A stretch of DNA of 64,000 nucleotides, from NCBI RefSeq assembly GCF_012927045.1, contig NZ_JABBFW010000006.1, forward strand, positions 226,461-290,460, in the 5' to 3' direction. How positions within the stretch are numbered: the first letter of the stretch is position 1; each line of letters opens with the position of its first letter. Made by a program: the position numbers and the translations under genes. This DNA is from Azohydromonas caseinilytica. Lineage in GTDB: Bacteria; Pseudomonadota; Gammaproteobacteria; Burkholderiales; Burkholderiaceae_C. Of the stretch, positions 39,371 to 47,306 are shown piece after piece. The notes beneath the pieces were generated by a model that searched no databases, was not told where the DNA came from, and saw only the letters and a list, made by a program, of their open reading frames with translations.

Positions 39371-39428
39371 GGATTATTTTGCTTTCCGAGCAAAACAGTA
39401 ATGAAGAACTTGGTCCGAGTCCTGGGTC

Positions 39429-39457
39429 AAAAAAACAGGCCCCCTTTCGGGAGCCTG
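39429..39457 (-). terminator. Rho-independent terminator of the giant gene (minus strand)
   Basis: Read leftward, a GC hairpin CAGGCTCCC/GGGGGCCTG with GAAA-type loop (39436-39457) is followed by seven T, 13 bp beyond the stop codon of the 1364-aa gene. Confidence 0.85.
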
Positions 39458-39469
39458 CAAGTTGCCTCA

Positions 39470-42400
39470 TCAGTAGCCGTAAGCCTTCTCGGGGTCGGTC
39501 TTCGGGTAGGTCTCGGCCAGCCAGTTGGCGAAGGCCGGGAGCCCATACAGCCGCTTGAAGGGCAGCGCGTCAGCCAGCTCGCGGACCTCCTTGGCGGTGG
39601 TTTCGTCCGTCCCCAGCATCCCGGACAGCACCATGGGCGCATTCCAGAGACGCGAGGCGGTCACCATGCTGGGGGTCCGCCACAAGACCCGGTTGTCGGT
39701 GTTGGCCGTGGCCCCGGGCTGGAACAGCGAGTCCCCGCCGCTGCCGATGTTGTAGGCAGTCTCGGCCAGCAGGGGCGCGAGTCCGTTGATGGACATGCGC
39801 GACAGCGCAGAGGAGGCAATGCGGTCAGGGGTCAGCCGCTCGTCTAGCTCGGTCGGGTAGTTGATGGCCGTCTGGGTGGAGTACGCAAGGCACTCCGATA
39901 CGAAGGACACCATCCAGAGCTGGGCCGCCGTGCTGTCCCTAAAGTGCAGGTTCTTGAGCATGTTCTTGGCATGCCCAACCAGCATGAAGGTCCGCAGTTC
40001 GGCCAGCACCTTGCCCGCCGTGGTGTGCATGAAGGGCATGGTCTCCCCAAAGTCCTGGTCCTGGATGGCGTCCCGGACCTGCCGCGACAGGAACAACTGG
40101 AACCGCTGGTAGGACCCCAGCGCCTCCCGCGCCCAGTCCTCGTACCGGATGCCCTGCAAGACCCCATCCCACGCCACTGCGAACCGCTCCAGGTCGTACA
40201 GCATGGAATCAATGTCCATGTCGTCCACGCCCTGGGCCACCCAACGGCGGCGCAGCTCGGGCGTGAGGGTCCGCTTGCCGGCAGCGAAGCCAAAGGCTTG
40301 CCGGGTAACAGCCATGGCCGTGAGCTGGCGTGTGATGGACGTGAACGAGGCGTTCCCGCTCACCACGTCGCTGACGTGCGCCACCGTGTTGGCCCCCTTC
40401 TCGAAGCGTGTGAGGGCCCCGCCGGCAAACCCGCTCTCCAGCTCGTGGGCCCTGGCGTAGCTGCTCGCCATCTCAGTGCCGAATCCGGTCATGTGGAGGA
40501 TGTCCTCCGCCAGCCCGGCCTCCGGGAGGTGCCCCTGGCGCAGCGCCGTGATGAAGCCCCGGAAGGTCGGCAGGCTCTGCCACACCGCACGGAACCCCAT
40601 CAGGGACACGGCCCGGGACATCTCAAAGGCAGCGGTAAGGCCCAACTGCCCCAGCATCACGGCGCGGGTGTAGCCCCGCAGCGCGGCCAGGGTGCGGGCC
40701 GTGTAGTTGAACTCCGATGGACCCAGCGGGCGCCCCGTGATGTGGCTGTGGATGTCCTTCAGGTAGCCCAGCTCCTTGGCGAGCCGGGCCCCGTCATAGA
40801 CCCCTTGGGCCAGCGCCTCGTCCTCCACCTCCTTCAGCCGCGCCACCCATGCCGCCTGTGAGTTGATGCCGACACGGGCAAGGCCGATGTGTCCACCCAT
40901 GGAGTTGATGTAGGTGTCCATTAAGACCCGGGCATCGTTCTCCAGGAGGTCCGACAGGCGCAGCGTCCCGGTAGGCAGCCGGGCGGTGGCGGTCTCGTCC
41001 AGGTCGAAGCGAAAGCGCAGGTTGCCGGCCTGCCCCGCATCTCCGCCGGAAGCGGCCCGGGCATCAAACATCACGTCAATGATGGTGTCGATGTCGTCCG
41101 AGTCCATGCCATGGGCCGCCAGCTCGGTCCTCAAGGTGCCCATGTCGCGGCTTTGGAGGTGGACCGACTCCAGCGCCCCGGAGAACTCCAGGCGCCGCAC
41201 GGTGTCCAGGAACCGCTTGGCCTTCACCTTGTCCCCGGTGTAGCCGGGCACCTTGATGGCGTGAGCTAGCAGGGAAACCACAGCATCCTCCCCATGGGCA
41301 GCGATGGCGTCTGTGATGCCCTTGTGGTCCCACACCCGGTTCACGTACAGGTCATTGACGGGGACCTGATCCGCCCCCTTTACGCCTGCCCGCTGGGCCT
41401 CCTCCAGCATCCTGGCGTATGTGTCCCGCATGGCCTTGGCTGCCTTTTGGATAGCCGGGTGGAGGTCCGGGTGGTCCGCCTTCACGGTCAGGTCTCCCCG
41501 GGTCTCCCGCGTCACCAGCTCCATGAAGGAGGTACGGAAGCGGCCCCGCTGCAGGAAGGGCACCTGCGCCACTTCCACGGCATCCCGGAAGGCGTCGTTC
41601 AGCTCCTTGTGGAAGATGCCGCCCACCACCCGCTGGAGCTGTTTCTTGTGCTCGCTAGCCGTCCAGCCCTGGGCCTGTTTGTTGTCCACCTGGATGGCGT
41701 CCTTGATGAGGTCGAAGGCCAGGGAGCGGACACCCTCATGCTCGGAGCGGTTCAGGATGGCGAAGTAATCCATCCGGGCCGCACTCATGGCCGTGCGCTG
41801 GTCAGCAATGGCGGCAATCTTCGCCACCTGAGCGGCCCCGATGGAGCCCGGCAGGAACCCTTCAGGGGCCGGGTCGGTGGCTTGGTCCAGGCGCGAAGGC
41901 GGGACCGCCATCAGCCCCTCATCGGTTTCCACCAGCAGGCGGCCCCGCTCGGCATCGAAGCTGCGGACGGTGCCTTCCAGGGTGTGGCCTTCCGTGCCAG
42001 CCCAGGAGACCCGCTGTCCTTCCCAGGCGGCGGCCGGGTGGGGCTTGCTCGCGGCCTCATGGGCCGGCTGCTGCGGCTCCTGCTGGCGCCTCACGGCGGC
42101 ATCAAGGGGGTCCTCCTCCAGCAGCATGCGGGCCTCCTCACGGGCGCGGATCATGCGTTCCTGGTCAGCCTTGATGCCAGCAGCGCGCTCCTCCTCGGCC
42201 CTCTGGAAGGCGGCCTCCCGTTCCGCCTTGAGGCCCTGCACCTGGACATCCCCGGCAGCGGCGTAGGCGTCCTCCAGGTCGATAGCCTTGCGGGACGCCT
42301 CGCGCTCCATCAGGGCCCGCTTGAAGGCGGACTGAAGGGCTCCTTGCAGGTGGGGATTGCCGGCGTTGACCTCGGCAGCGGCGGGCACCGGGCCGGCAGC

Positions 42401-43564
42401 CTGGAGGTCCTCCTTGGGCTGGAAGGTGGCGTCCTCGCGGGCCACCCTGGCGTCCATCTGGGCGCGCATCTCGGGGGACACCTTGGGAGGCTTGATGGGG
42501 TCAGCCTGCAGCGGGAACAGCTCGTCTATGAGGGACCGGGTGTCATCCCGTAGCTTCTGCCCCCACCGCTCCATCCAGACCCCGTGCGGCTCCACAGGAC
42601 CGTGGAACTCGTCCAGGCGGGCATGGAATTGGTCTTCGTCAATGCGCCCGGCCTCCAGGTCTCGGATGGCGCCATGGACTTGATGGACCTCACGCAGGGT
42701 CTGCACCTGGGCCGGTGTCAGGTCGGCGCCGTCCTCCACGGCCTTGAGCGACTGCAACACCTCGTGTTCCTTCCCGGCAGCTTTCGCCACTCGGCCATCA
42801 GCACGGGCACCGGCTGCGATGAAGGGGGAAGCGAACAGCGCCCCCATGAGGCCACTTTCCAGCACGGCGGCCCGGTCGTCCTCGAAGCTCACGGACTGAC
42901 GCAGGGACTCGTAAGCGGCGTTCTCGGCAGCGGCGGTGCCTAGACCAGCGGCCACGGCGGGGAGCTTGCCGGCCTGCTGCACTCGCTCGGCAGTGGCGGC
43001 AGCCTGGGCCAGCTTGGTGCCCTGGGCGGCCTTCTGGGCCACGGCGGCTTTGGTGACCCACCCCCCGGCCATGCTCATCAGGAGCTGATCCGGCGAGAAC
43101 AGCCCCAGTGCCAGCCGGGCAGCATTGCCCTTCCAACCCATGTCATCCAGGCGCAAGAGGTCTTCCTGCTTCTGCATCAGGCGGTCCTTCAGGAACAGCG
43201 CATGAGCCGGGGACGTGGCTTGGTACAGCTCCTTCACATGCTCATCCCACAGACCGTGAGACAGCTCCTTGAAGTCCGGCGCGGTGCCGGCGAAGTAATC
43301 GGGCTGGGGTACGAAGGTTGACCCCGCATAGCTCTCAATGAGGCCCGGGACGGCACTGTCCTGGCGCCACATGGAGCCCAGGTAGTTCCCGGCAGTGGCA
43401 GCTTCCTCGCGCTTCCTGCGGGCTTCGGATTGATCCCAGCCGCTGGGGGTGACGGGAGCGTTAGCGGCGGGGTTGATGTTGCCAAATCCCAGCGGGGCGC
43501 CGGACTGGGTTGGGTCCTGCTGGAGGGCCGGTGTCAGGTCGGTGGTAATGGTTGCGTTCTTCAC
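39470..43564 (-). CDS. Podophage internal virion/DNA-ejection-type protein, 1364 aa
   Basis: A very large protein, close in length to T7 gp16 (1318 aa). The N-terminal part has hydrophobic patches (about 148-175, 233-252) but no transglycosylase domain that I can see. Residues 405-500 are a charged Ala/Glu/Arg coiled coil. A small SH3-like stretch follows near 513-560 (EGQRVSWAG, GTVRSFDAERGRLLVETDEG). From ~575 the sequence follows the layout I associate with podovirus internal virion proteins: FRFDLDETATARLP, DLLENDARVLMDTYINSMGG, ANTVAHVSDVVSGNASF, RTFMLVGHAKNMLKNLHFRD and, near the end, ALPFKRLYGLPAFANWL. The start is GTG with a weak ribosome binding site. It is the only virion-type gene here. 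A polyvalent-protein or antirestriction role is an alternative. Confidence 0.68.
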   Translation of the reverse strand: MKNATITTDLTPALQQDPTQSGAPLGFGNINPAANAPVTPSGWDQSEARRKREEAATAGNYLGSMWRQDSAVPGLIESYAGSTFVPQPDYFAGTAPDFKELSHGLWDEHVKELYQATSPAHALFLKDRLMQKQEDLLRLDDMGWKGNAARLALGLFSPDQLLMSMAGGWVTKAAVAQKAAQGTKLAQAAATAERVQQAGKLPAVAAGLGTAAAENAAYESLRQSVSFEDDRAAVLESGLMGALFASPFIAAGARADGRVAKAAGKEHEVLQSLKAVEDGADLTPAQVQTLREVHQVHGAIRDLEAGRIDEDQFHARLDEFHGPVEPHGVWMERWGQKLRDDTRSLIDELFPLQADPIKPPKVSPEMRAQMDARVAREDATFQPKEDLQAAGPVPAAAEVNAGNPHLQGALQSAFKRALMEREASRKAIDLEDAYAAAGDVQVQGLKAEREAAFQRAEEERAAGIKADQERMIRAREEARMLLEEDPLDAAVRRQQEPQQPAHEAASKPHPAAAWEGQRVSWAGTEGHTLEGTVRSFDAERGRLLVETDEGLMAVPPSRLDQATDPAPEGFLPGSIGAAQVAKIAAIADQRTAMSAARMDYFAILNRSEHEGVRSLAFDLIKDAIQVDNKQAQGWTASEHKKQLQRVVGGIFHKELNDAFRDAVEVAQVPFLQRGRFRTSFMELVTRETRGDLTVKADHPDLHPAIQKAAKAMRDTYARMLEEAQRAGVKGADQVPVNDLYVNRVWDHKGITDAIAAHGEDAVVSLLAHAIKVPGYTGDKVKAKRFLDTVRRLEFSGALESVHLQSRDMGTLRTELAAHGMDSDDIDTIIDVMFDARAASGGDAGQAGNLRFRFDLDETATARLPTGTLRLSDLLENDARVLMDTYINSMGGHIGLARVGINSQAAWVARLKEVEDEALAQGVYDGARLAKELGYLKDIHSHITGRPLGPSEFNYTARTLAALRGYTRAVMLGQLGLTAAFEMSRAVSLMGFRAVWQSLPTFRGFITALRQGHLPEAGLAEDILHMTGFGTEMASSYARAHELESGFAGGALTRFEKGANTVAHVSDVVSGNASFTSITRQLTAMAVTRQAFGFAAGKRTLTPELRRRWVAQGVDDMDIDSMLYDLERFAVAWDGVLQGIRYEDWAREALGSYQRFQLFLSRQVRDAIQDQDFGETMPFMHTTAGKVLAELRTFMLVGHAKNMLKNLHFRDSTAAQLWMVSFVSECLAYSTQTAINYPTELDERLTPDRIASSALSRMSINGLAPLLAETAYNIGSGGDSLFQPGATANTDNRVLWRTPSMVTASRLWNAPMVLSGMLGTDETTAKEVRELADALPFKRLYGLPAFANWLAETYPKTDPEKAYGY

Positions 43565-43796
43565 GTTCTACGGTTTCCGGTTGGTTGATGGCGGCCAGCA
43601 GCGCGGGCACGGCAAAGCCCCTGGTGGGCTCCAGGCGGGGCGCTGTGGCTTGGTGAGGGGGTAGCCCTGCGGCGGGCGTGTGGAGCGCCTGTAGGGGCGC
43701 TGTAGGGGCCGGGTGGTGGCCCTTGTGGTGGTCAAAGAAACAGGTGCGGAAAGGCGCGGGCACGAACAGGCACGCCAGCGCATAGACCCCCAGCAC
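43461..43796 (-). CDS. Possible small protein overlapping the start of the giant gene, 111 aa
   Basis: A short hydrophobic N-terminus (MLGVYALACLFVPAPF) is followed by a His/Pro-rich segment and a polar tail. The last ~35 codons overlap the giant gene in another frame. It lies in the 280-bp space between the coiled-coil gene and the giant gene, in the same direction. No similarity is recognised. It may be only the leader region of the giant gene. Confidence 0.3.
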   Translation of the reverse strand: MLGVYALACLFVPAPFRTCFFDHHKGHHPAPTAPLQALHTPAAGLPPHQATAPRLEPTRGFAVPALLAAINQPETVEREERNHYHRPDTGPPAGPNPVRRPAGIWQHQPRR

Positions 43797-43847
43797 CGGG
43801 AGCCGGCGGGGCGCTGCTGGAACCCCTACAGCTCACCCGCCGTCACT

Positions 43848-44444
43848 TCAGTCCCACGGCGCCGCCTCGTGGTCGGTGTCCGCGGAGTCGGCCATCTCGG
43901 GCCAGGGTGGCAGGGCTTCCCCGGCTGGCGCTGCTGCCTGTGCCTCCCGCTGGCGCCTCTGGCGCTCATGGAAGCGCTCTGCTGCCGCCTCTCGGCGGCC
44001 CCGGATGGCGGCGGCTTCGGCATCTTCGCGCTGCTGCTGGCGCTGCTTCTCCTGTGCCTTGCGGCCGGCTTCGGTTTCGGCCATGGCAGCCTCACGCGCT
44101 GCTGCCTTTTCGGCGGCCTGCTGCGCCCTCTCGGCTTCCTGCTGCTGGCGCCGCTGCTCGGCCTCCAGCTCGCGCAGTGCGAGGGCTTTGCCTTCCTGGC
44201 GGCCCTTGGCGAGCATGGCGAGGTCTCGCGCTTCACGGGCGGCCTTTTCGCGTACCAGGCAGGCAACGCATAGACCCCGGGCGGTAGTGCGCTCCCGGGT
44301 GCCATCCAGGCGGCACAGCGCCAAGCTCGGGAAGGTCTTCAGACCCCGGGCTCTGGCCTCCCTGCTGGTCATCGGCAGGGGCGGCAGCGGCAGCCCTTCG
44401 GTGGTCAGACCCTCGTGGCCGGTCTCAGCGGCTGCGGTCGGCAC
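43848..44444 (-). CDS. Coiled-coil protein with N-terminal cysteine pair, 198 aa
   Basis: The start is GTG at 44444, overlapping the regulator gene by 20 bp. Residues 1-75 contain TSREARARGLKTFPS and two possible metal ligands in the segment LCRLDGTRERTTARGLCVAC. Residues 75-165 form a long Glu/Gln/Arg/Ala coiled coil (AEQRRQQQEAERAQQ, EKQRQQQRED). The tail is acidic. Similar coiled-coil proteins accompany virion or packaging genes in phages, but function is unknown. It is co-directional with the giant gene and may help it. Confidence 0.6.
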   Translation of the reverse strand: MPTAAAETGHEGLTTEGLPLPPLPMTSREARARGLKTFPSLALCRLDGTRERTTARGLCVACLVREKAAREARDLAMLAKGRQEGKALALRELEAEQRRQQQEAERAQQAAEKAAAREAAMAETEAGRKAQEKQRQQQREDAEAAAIRGRREAAAERFHERQRRQREAQAAAPAGEALPPWPEMADSADTDHEAAPWD

Positions 44445-44619
44445 GGCGCTGCAGTTCCTGCTCCTCGTGGCGCTGGTGCTCCAGCACGATGCGGGAGACC
44501 ACGGCGGCGAGAGTCAGCCGCTGCCCATGCTGGGCCTCATGGCGGCGCTGCACGTCCTTGATGCGGTCGAAGACAGGGACGGGGATGGCGAGTTGCCGAT
44601 ACACGGCGGGATGGGACAT
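44425..44619 (-). CDS. Ribbon-helix-helix-type regulator, 64 aa
   Basis: A short protein with the RHH pattern: a strand RQLAIPVPVF, helix FDRIKDVQRRHEAQHG and helix TLAAVVSRIVLEH. It probably binds DNA as a dimer. GGAGAAG precedes the ATG. It is the first gene of the leftward unit ending in the giant gene, and a nested inverted repeat lies ~95-150 bp upstream, a likely operator. Confidence 0.62.
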   Translation of the reverse strand: MSHPAVYRQLAIPVPVFDRIKDVQRRHEAQHGQRLTLAAVVSRIVLEHQRHEEQELQRRADRSR

Positions 44620-44712
44620 GGATCACTTCTCCAGTGCGGGCATTGATGCAGGACCCACGGCATGGGGTCCTTGGCTTGGTGGTCTCCCTCGGTGGTCCTG
44701 TCCCAGTGCCAG

Positions 44713-44766
44713 CCCTTCAGGTCACCTCACGGTGAACTACAGGGGCAACCTGAAGGGGGAACTACA
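44713..44766. promoter_or_regulatory. Nested inverted and direct repeats upstream of the RHH gene
   Basis: CCCTTCAGGT (44713-44722) and ACCTGAAGGG (44748-44757) form a perfect 10-bp inverted repeat. Inside it TCACC/GGTGA forms a second one (44722-44735). GAACTACA occurs twice at 25-bp spacing (44734, 44759). The region 44620-44978 has no gene apart from this control region. It is a likely operator for the RHH protein, or an origin-like site. Confidence 0.5.
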
Positions 44767-44978
44767 AGGAACACTAGGAGGTAAAGAAGGAGGAAGGCAG
44801 GGAGGGCCCCCCTGGGGCTTCTGCGAAGGCCGGGGTTTAGACGCAAAAATCAGCCTGTATCCGTCCGCAGTTCCTTACGTGACAAAGACTTAACCAGCGA
44901 TTTCGCCTTGATGTGGCACCAAGTCCAGCAGCTTCGGACCAGCCTGTACGATGCCCTACTTCGTTACAGAGGCAACCG

Positions 44979-45131
44979 ATGGAGTTTGGGTTTGTGGTCC
45001 TCATCGGCGGCGCCCTGCTGGTGGGCTACCTATTCGGGAAGCAGCGGGCACGCTCAGAGGCGTACCTGAAGGTGATGCAGAACCCCCACATCCCGGAGGA
45101 CGTGAAGGGGCTCCTGAAGGGGATGCTCTAG
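44979..45131 (+). CDS. Small single-span membrane protein, 50 aa
   Basis: MEFGFVVLIGGALLVGYLFG forms one membrane helix, followed by a basic turn (KQRARSEAYLK) and an amphipathic tail (NPHIPEDVKGLLKGML). AGAGG is placed 9 bp before the ATG. The open frame continues upstream but without a good start. No homology is recognised. It precedes the serine recombinase gene by ~150 bp. Confidence 0.55.
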   Translation: MEFGFVVLIGGALLVGYLFGKQRARSEAYLKVMQNPHIPEDVKGLLKGML

Positions 45132-45190
45132 CGAGGGCCGGGGTCTAGCCCATGGCTCAGAACTTGTACCTTGTGCGCCACCCCAAAAAG

Positions 45191-45247
45191 CTGGCTCAGA
45201 TATGGCTCACAAGGTACTTGCAATGGCTTGTGAGCCTGGCTCATAAT
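45191..45247 (+). promoter_or_regulatory. Promoter with perfect inverted repeat upstream of the serine recombinase
   Basis: -35 TTGCAA (45218-45223) and -10 CATAAT (45242-45247) are 18 bp apart. GGCTCACAAG (45204-45213) and CTTGTGAGCC (45227-45236) form a perfect inverted repeat around the -35 box. CTGGCTCA flanks it on both sides (45191-45198, 45236-45243), and two GAGCC copies lie at 45272 and 45281. This is a likely operator or recombination (res-like) site. Confidence 0.65.
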
Positions 45248-45278
45248 AAGCACGTACCTTCTGCACCATGCGAGCCAA

Positions 45279-45902
45279 ATGAGCCACCGTGTCGCCTACT
45301 ACCGTGTCAGCACCTCGGATCAGTCCATCGAAGCCCAGCGGCATGCCTTGCTGCAGGCGGCCGGTGGTGATGCCTTTGACGAGGAGTTCAAGGATGAGGG
45401 GATCAGTGGCACCGTCCCCGCTGCCCAGCGTCCCGGCTTCGCTGCCCTGCTGAAGCACGTTCGCAAGGGCGACACGCTCCACGTCTATGCCGTTGACCGT
45501 CTTGGCCGGGATGCGCTGGACGTGCAATCCACGGTGCGCGAGCTGCTGCGCCGGGGCGTGGCTGTAGAGGTTCACGGATTGGGGCGCATCGCGCAGGGCG
45601 TGGGCGAGCTGATCCTGGCCGTACTGGCGCAGGTAGCCGACATGGAACGGCAACGCATCGTGGAGCGCACGGCAGCAGGCAGGGACAAGGCGCGGGCCTC
45701 GCTGGAGGAGACCGGCAAGACCCATAAAGGAAAGGCCAGCATGGGACGCCCTGTGGGGACCGTGGCCGGTGGCCGGCAGGTGGACCCGGCATCGGTGGTG
45801 CAGTGGCGCAAGGAGACCGGCGCGAGCATCGCCAAGACCTCGGAGCACTTCGGCCTTAGCACGGCCACGGTGAAGCGGTACTGTGGCGCTGCTACGGTCT
45901 GA
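45279..45902 (+). CDS. Serine recombinase (resolvase/invertase family), 207 aa
   Basis: The catalytic serine is Ser11 in YYRVSTSDQSIEAQRHAL. The arginines of the active site are in DEGISGTVPAAQRPGF and YAVDRLGRDALDV, and helix E is MERQRIVERTAAGRDKARA. After the catalytic domain (1-145) a linker with GKASMGRPVG leads to the DNA-binding module at 165-202 (GRQVDPASVVQWR, HFGLSTATVKRYC). That module is also found at the end of the convergent three-HTH protein. It may resolve multimers, invert DNA or regulate, using the inverted repeat at its own promoter. The RVST-type start and ~200 aa length fit the small resolvase group. Confidence 0.9.
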   Translation: MSHRVAYYRVSTSDQSIEAQRHALLQAAGGDAFDEEFKDEGISGTVPAAQRPGFAALLKHVRKGDTLHVYAVDRLGRDALDVQSTVRELLRRGVAVEVHGLGRIAQGVGELILAVLAQVADMERQRIVERTAAGRDKARASLEETGKTHKGKASMGRPVGTVAGGRQVDPASVVQWRKETGASIAKTSEHFGLSTATVKRYCGAATV

Positions 45903-45936
45903 TCCAGTGCCCTCCTCAGGCCCTTGCCGGCCTCTA

Positions 45937-45968
45937 CAAGCGCCCCGGCTGCCTCGTTGGGGCGTTTG
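45937..45968. terminator. Terminator between convergent recombinase and HTH genes
   Basis: CAAGCGCCCC and GGGGCGTTTG pair over 10 bp (one G-U) around a 12-nt loop, with T-rich flanks on the plus strand, between two convergent stops. Confidence 0.65.
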
Positions 45969-45980
45969 CCTTTGAGGGTC

Positions 45981-46673
45981 TCAGCGGCCCGCCTGGGGGC
46001 TTACAGGGGCCTTGTCGTGGCCGGCTGCTTCAGCAGCAACGCAATACTTTCGGGCCGTGTGGTAGTTCAGGCCGAAGTGTGCCGCCACCTCAACGTAAGT
46101 TGGGCGGGGAGTCCGTGCATTGCGCCATGCCGCCACCGCTGCGGGGTCAACGTGCCTGCCGTCTTCCAGAACTCCAGCAGGCGCCCCGGGGTCTGCTTCA
46201 AGGTTCGCTGCAATTTCCGGGAAGTCTGCAGCCATCCAACGGTGCACCGTGGATGAACTTACCCCCAGTGCCTCACCAAGTTCCCTGTAGCCCATGAACT
46301 TGCCATCCGGTTTGAGGTGCTTGCCAGCTTTGACAAGCCCCCAGAACGAAAGGCGCGTCCCTATGCGCTGCGATGCGGGTCCCTGCGGCGCAACGCCAGC
46401 AGCCGTCGCTCCATCTTCGTCATAGGTGGCGCGGCGGATGATGTCGTCCTTGCGCTTCCCCCAGCTAATTTCACAAGAGATTTCAGGGAAGTCCTGCGCC
46501 ATCCAGCGCCATACCGTGGAGTGCCCGACTCCTATGGCATTGCCTAACTCCTCATAACCGATGAAGCGGCCATTTACTCGGTGCTTGCCTTCCATGACGA
46601 AGGCACGGAATGCCATGCGGAAGTCATGCCGGATGTCGTGACGGACTCGCTGGGCGGTGGTGCCTGTCGTCAT
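45981..46673 (-). CDS. Three-HTH DNA-binding protein, 230 aa
   Basis: Two internal repeats (29-68 and 117-156) each contain an HTH: GRFIGYEELGNAIGVGHSTV and GKFMGYRELGEALGVSSSTV, both ending WRWMAQDFPEI or HRWMAADFPEI. A third, different module (172-211: GRHVDPAAVAAWR, HFGLNYHTARKYC) matches the C-terminus of the serine recombinase. A regulator reading tandem half-sites, or a directionality factor for either recombinase, would fit. It overlaps the next upstream gene by 4 nt. No known family name is assigned. Confidence 0.75.
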   Translation of the reverse strand: MTTGTTAQRVRHDIRHDFRMAFRAFVMEGKHRVNGRFIGYEELGNAIGVGHSTVWRWMAQDFPEISCEISWGKRKDDIIRRATYDEDGATAAGVAPQGPASQRIGTRLSFWGLVKAGKHLKPDGKFMGYRELGEALGVSSSTVHRWMAADFPEIAANLEADPGAPAGVLEDGRHVDPAAVAAWRNARTPRPTYVEVAAHFGLNYHTARKYCVAAEAAGHDKAPVSPQAGR

Positions 46674-46999
46674 ACCGTGGTGGCCTCCTGGTGGCCCTTG
46701 GGGATGTAATGAATCTCAGACCAGCGGCCCAGCGCACGAATATGGAAGCAATCCCCGTCGCTCCAGGCATCGAAGCGCCACCACGGGGCGTTAGGCATCC
46801 GGTTGATGTAGATGTGGGGGACCTTGGAGCCTTCGGGCAGTCCCTGCTTCTCGCACTCCCAAGCAGTCAACTCGTGGTGCGCCAAGTCACGGAAATGGCT
46901 TAGCGTCCAGGCTGCAGCCGTGGTGACGCGGTAGACGATGGAATCAGCCAATGAACAGACGATGCGGGGAGTAGCAAGACCATTTCCGATATGGGACAT
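46670..46999 (-). CDS. Hypothetical protein upstream of the HTH gene, 109 aa
   Basis: A Trp/His-rich small protein (TAAAWTLSHFRDLAHHELTAWE, NAPWWRFDAWSDGDCFHI) without recognised domains. Its stop overlaps the HTH gene start by 4 nt, so the two are co-translated. ATG 46999 has a weak GAGG before it. A start at 47062 would add 21 residues. The upstream region is AT-rich and shared with the divergent gene at 47307. Confidence 0.55.
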   Translation of the reverse strand: MSHIGNGLATPRIVCSLADSIVYRVTTAAAWTLSHFRDLAHHELTAWECEKQGLPEGSKVPHIYINRMPNAPWWRFDAWSDGDCFHIRALGRWSEIHYIPKGHQEATTV

Positions 47000-47306
47000 G
47001 ATTGCGGACCTCAGGTTGCGAGAAAGGGCCGCAGTGTTTCGGCAATGATTATGTTTGCCCATGGAAAAATAATCCTATGGTCGGCACCTTTGGTATTATT
47101 TGAACCTTCAATGCGGCTTGATAATTCCCGCCTTCGGGACGATTGCGAAACCGGGACTAAACTACCGCTCTGGCGCTGCTGGAATGAGAGGGGGCACGGG
47201 GGGAAACCGGCCCGTTTCGATCATCAAATGCCCGTTCAGGTGCGCGCCAAAAACATCCGGGGTCCCCTGCTGGTGACCTCCAGAGGGCATAGAGGGAGCT
47301 TCAAAG
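47000..47306. other. Divergent promoter region, AT-rich
   Basis: A 300-bp gene-free stretch between the small gene (-) and the membrane/coiled-coil gene (+). It is AT-rich around 47060-47130, with TATTAT and TTGATAAT-like boxes that could be divergent promoters. No clear repeat was seen. Confidence 0.4.

Noticed and set aside
45152-45370. 72-aa plus frame (MAQNLYLV...) at the recombinase promoter
   Set aside because: It spans the promoter/operator repeats and runs into the recombinase gene in another frame; better read as regulatory DNA.
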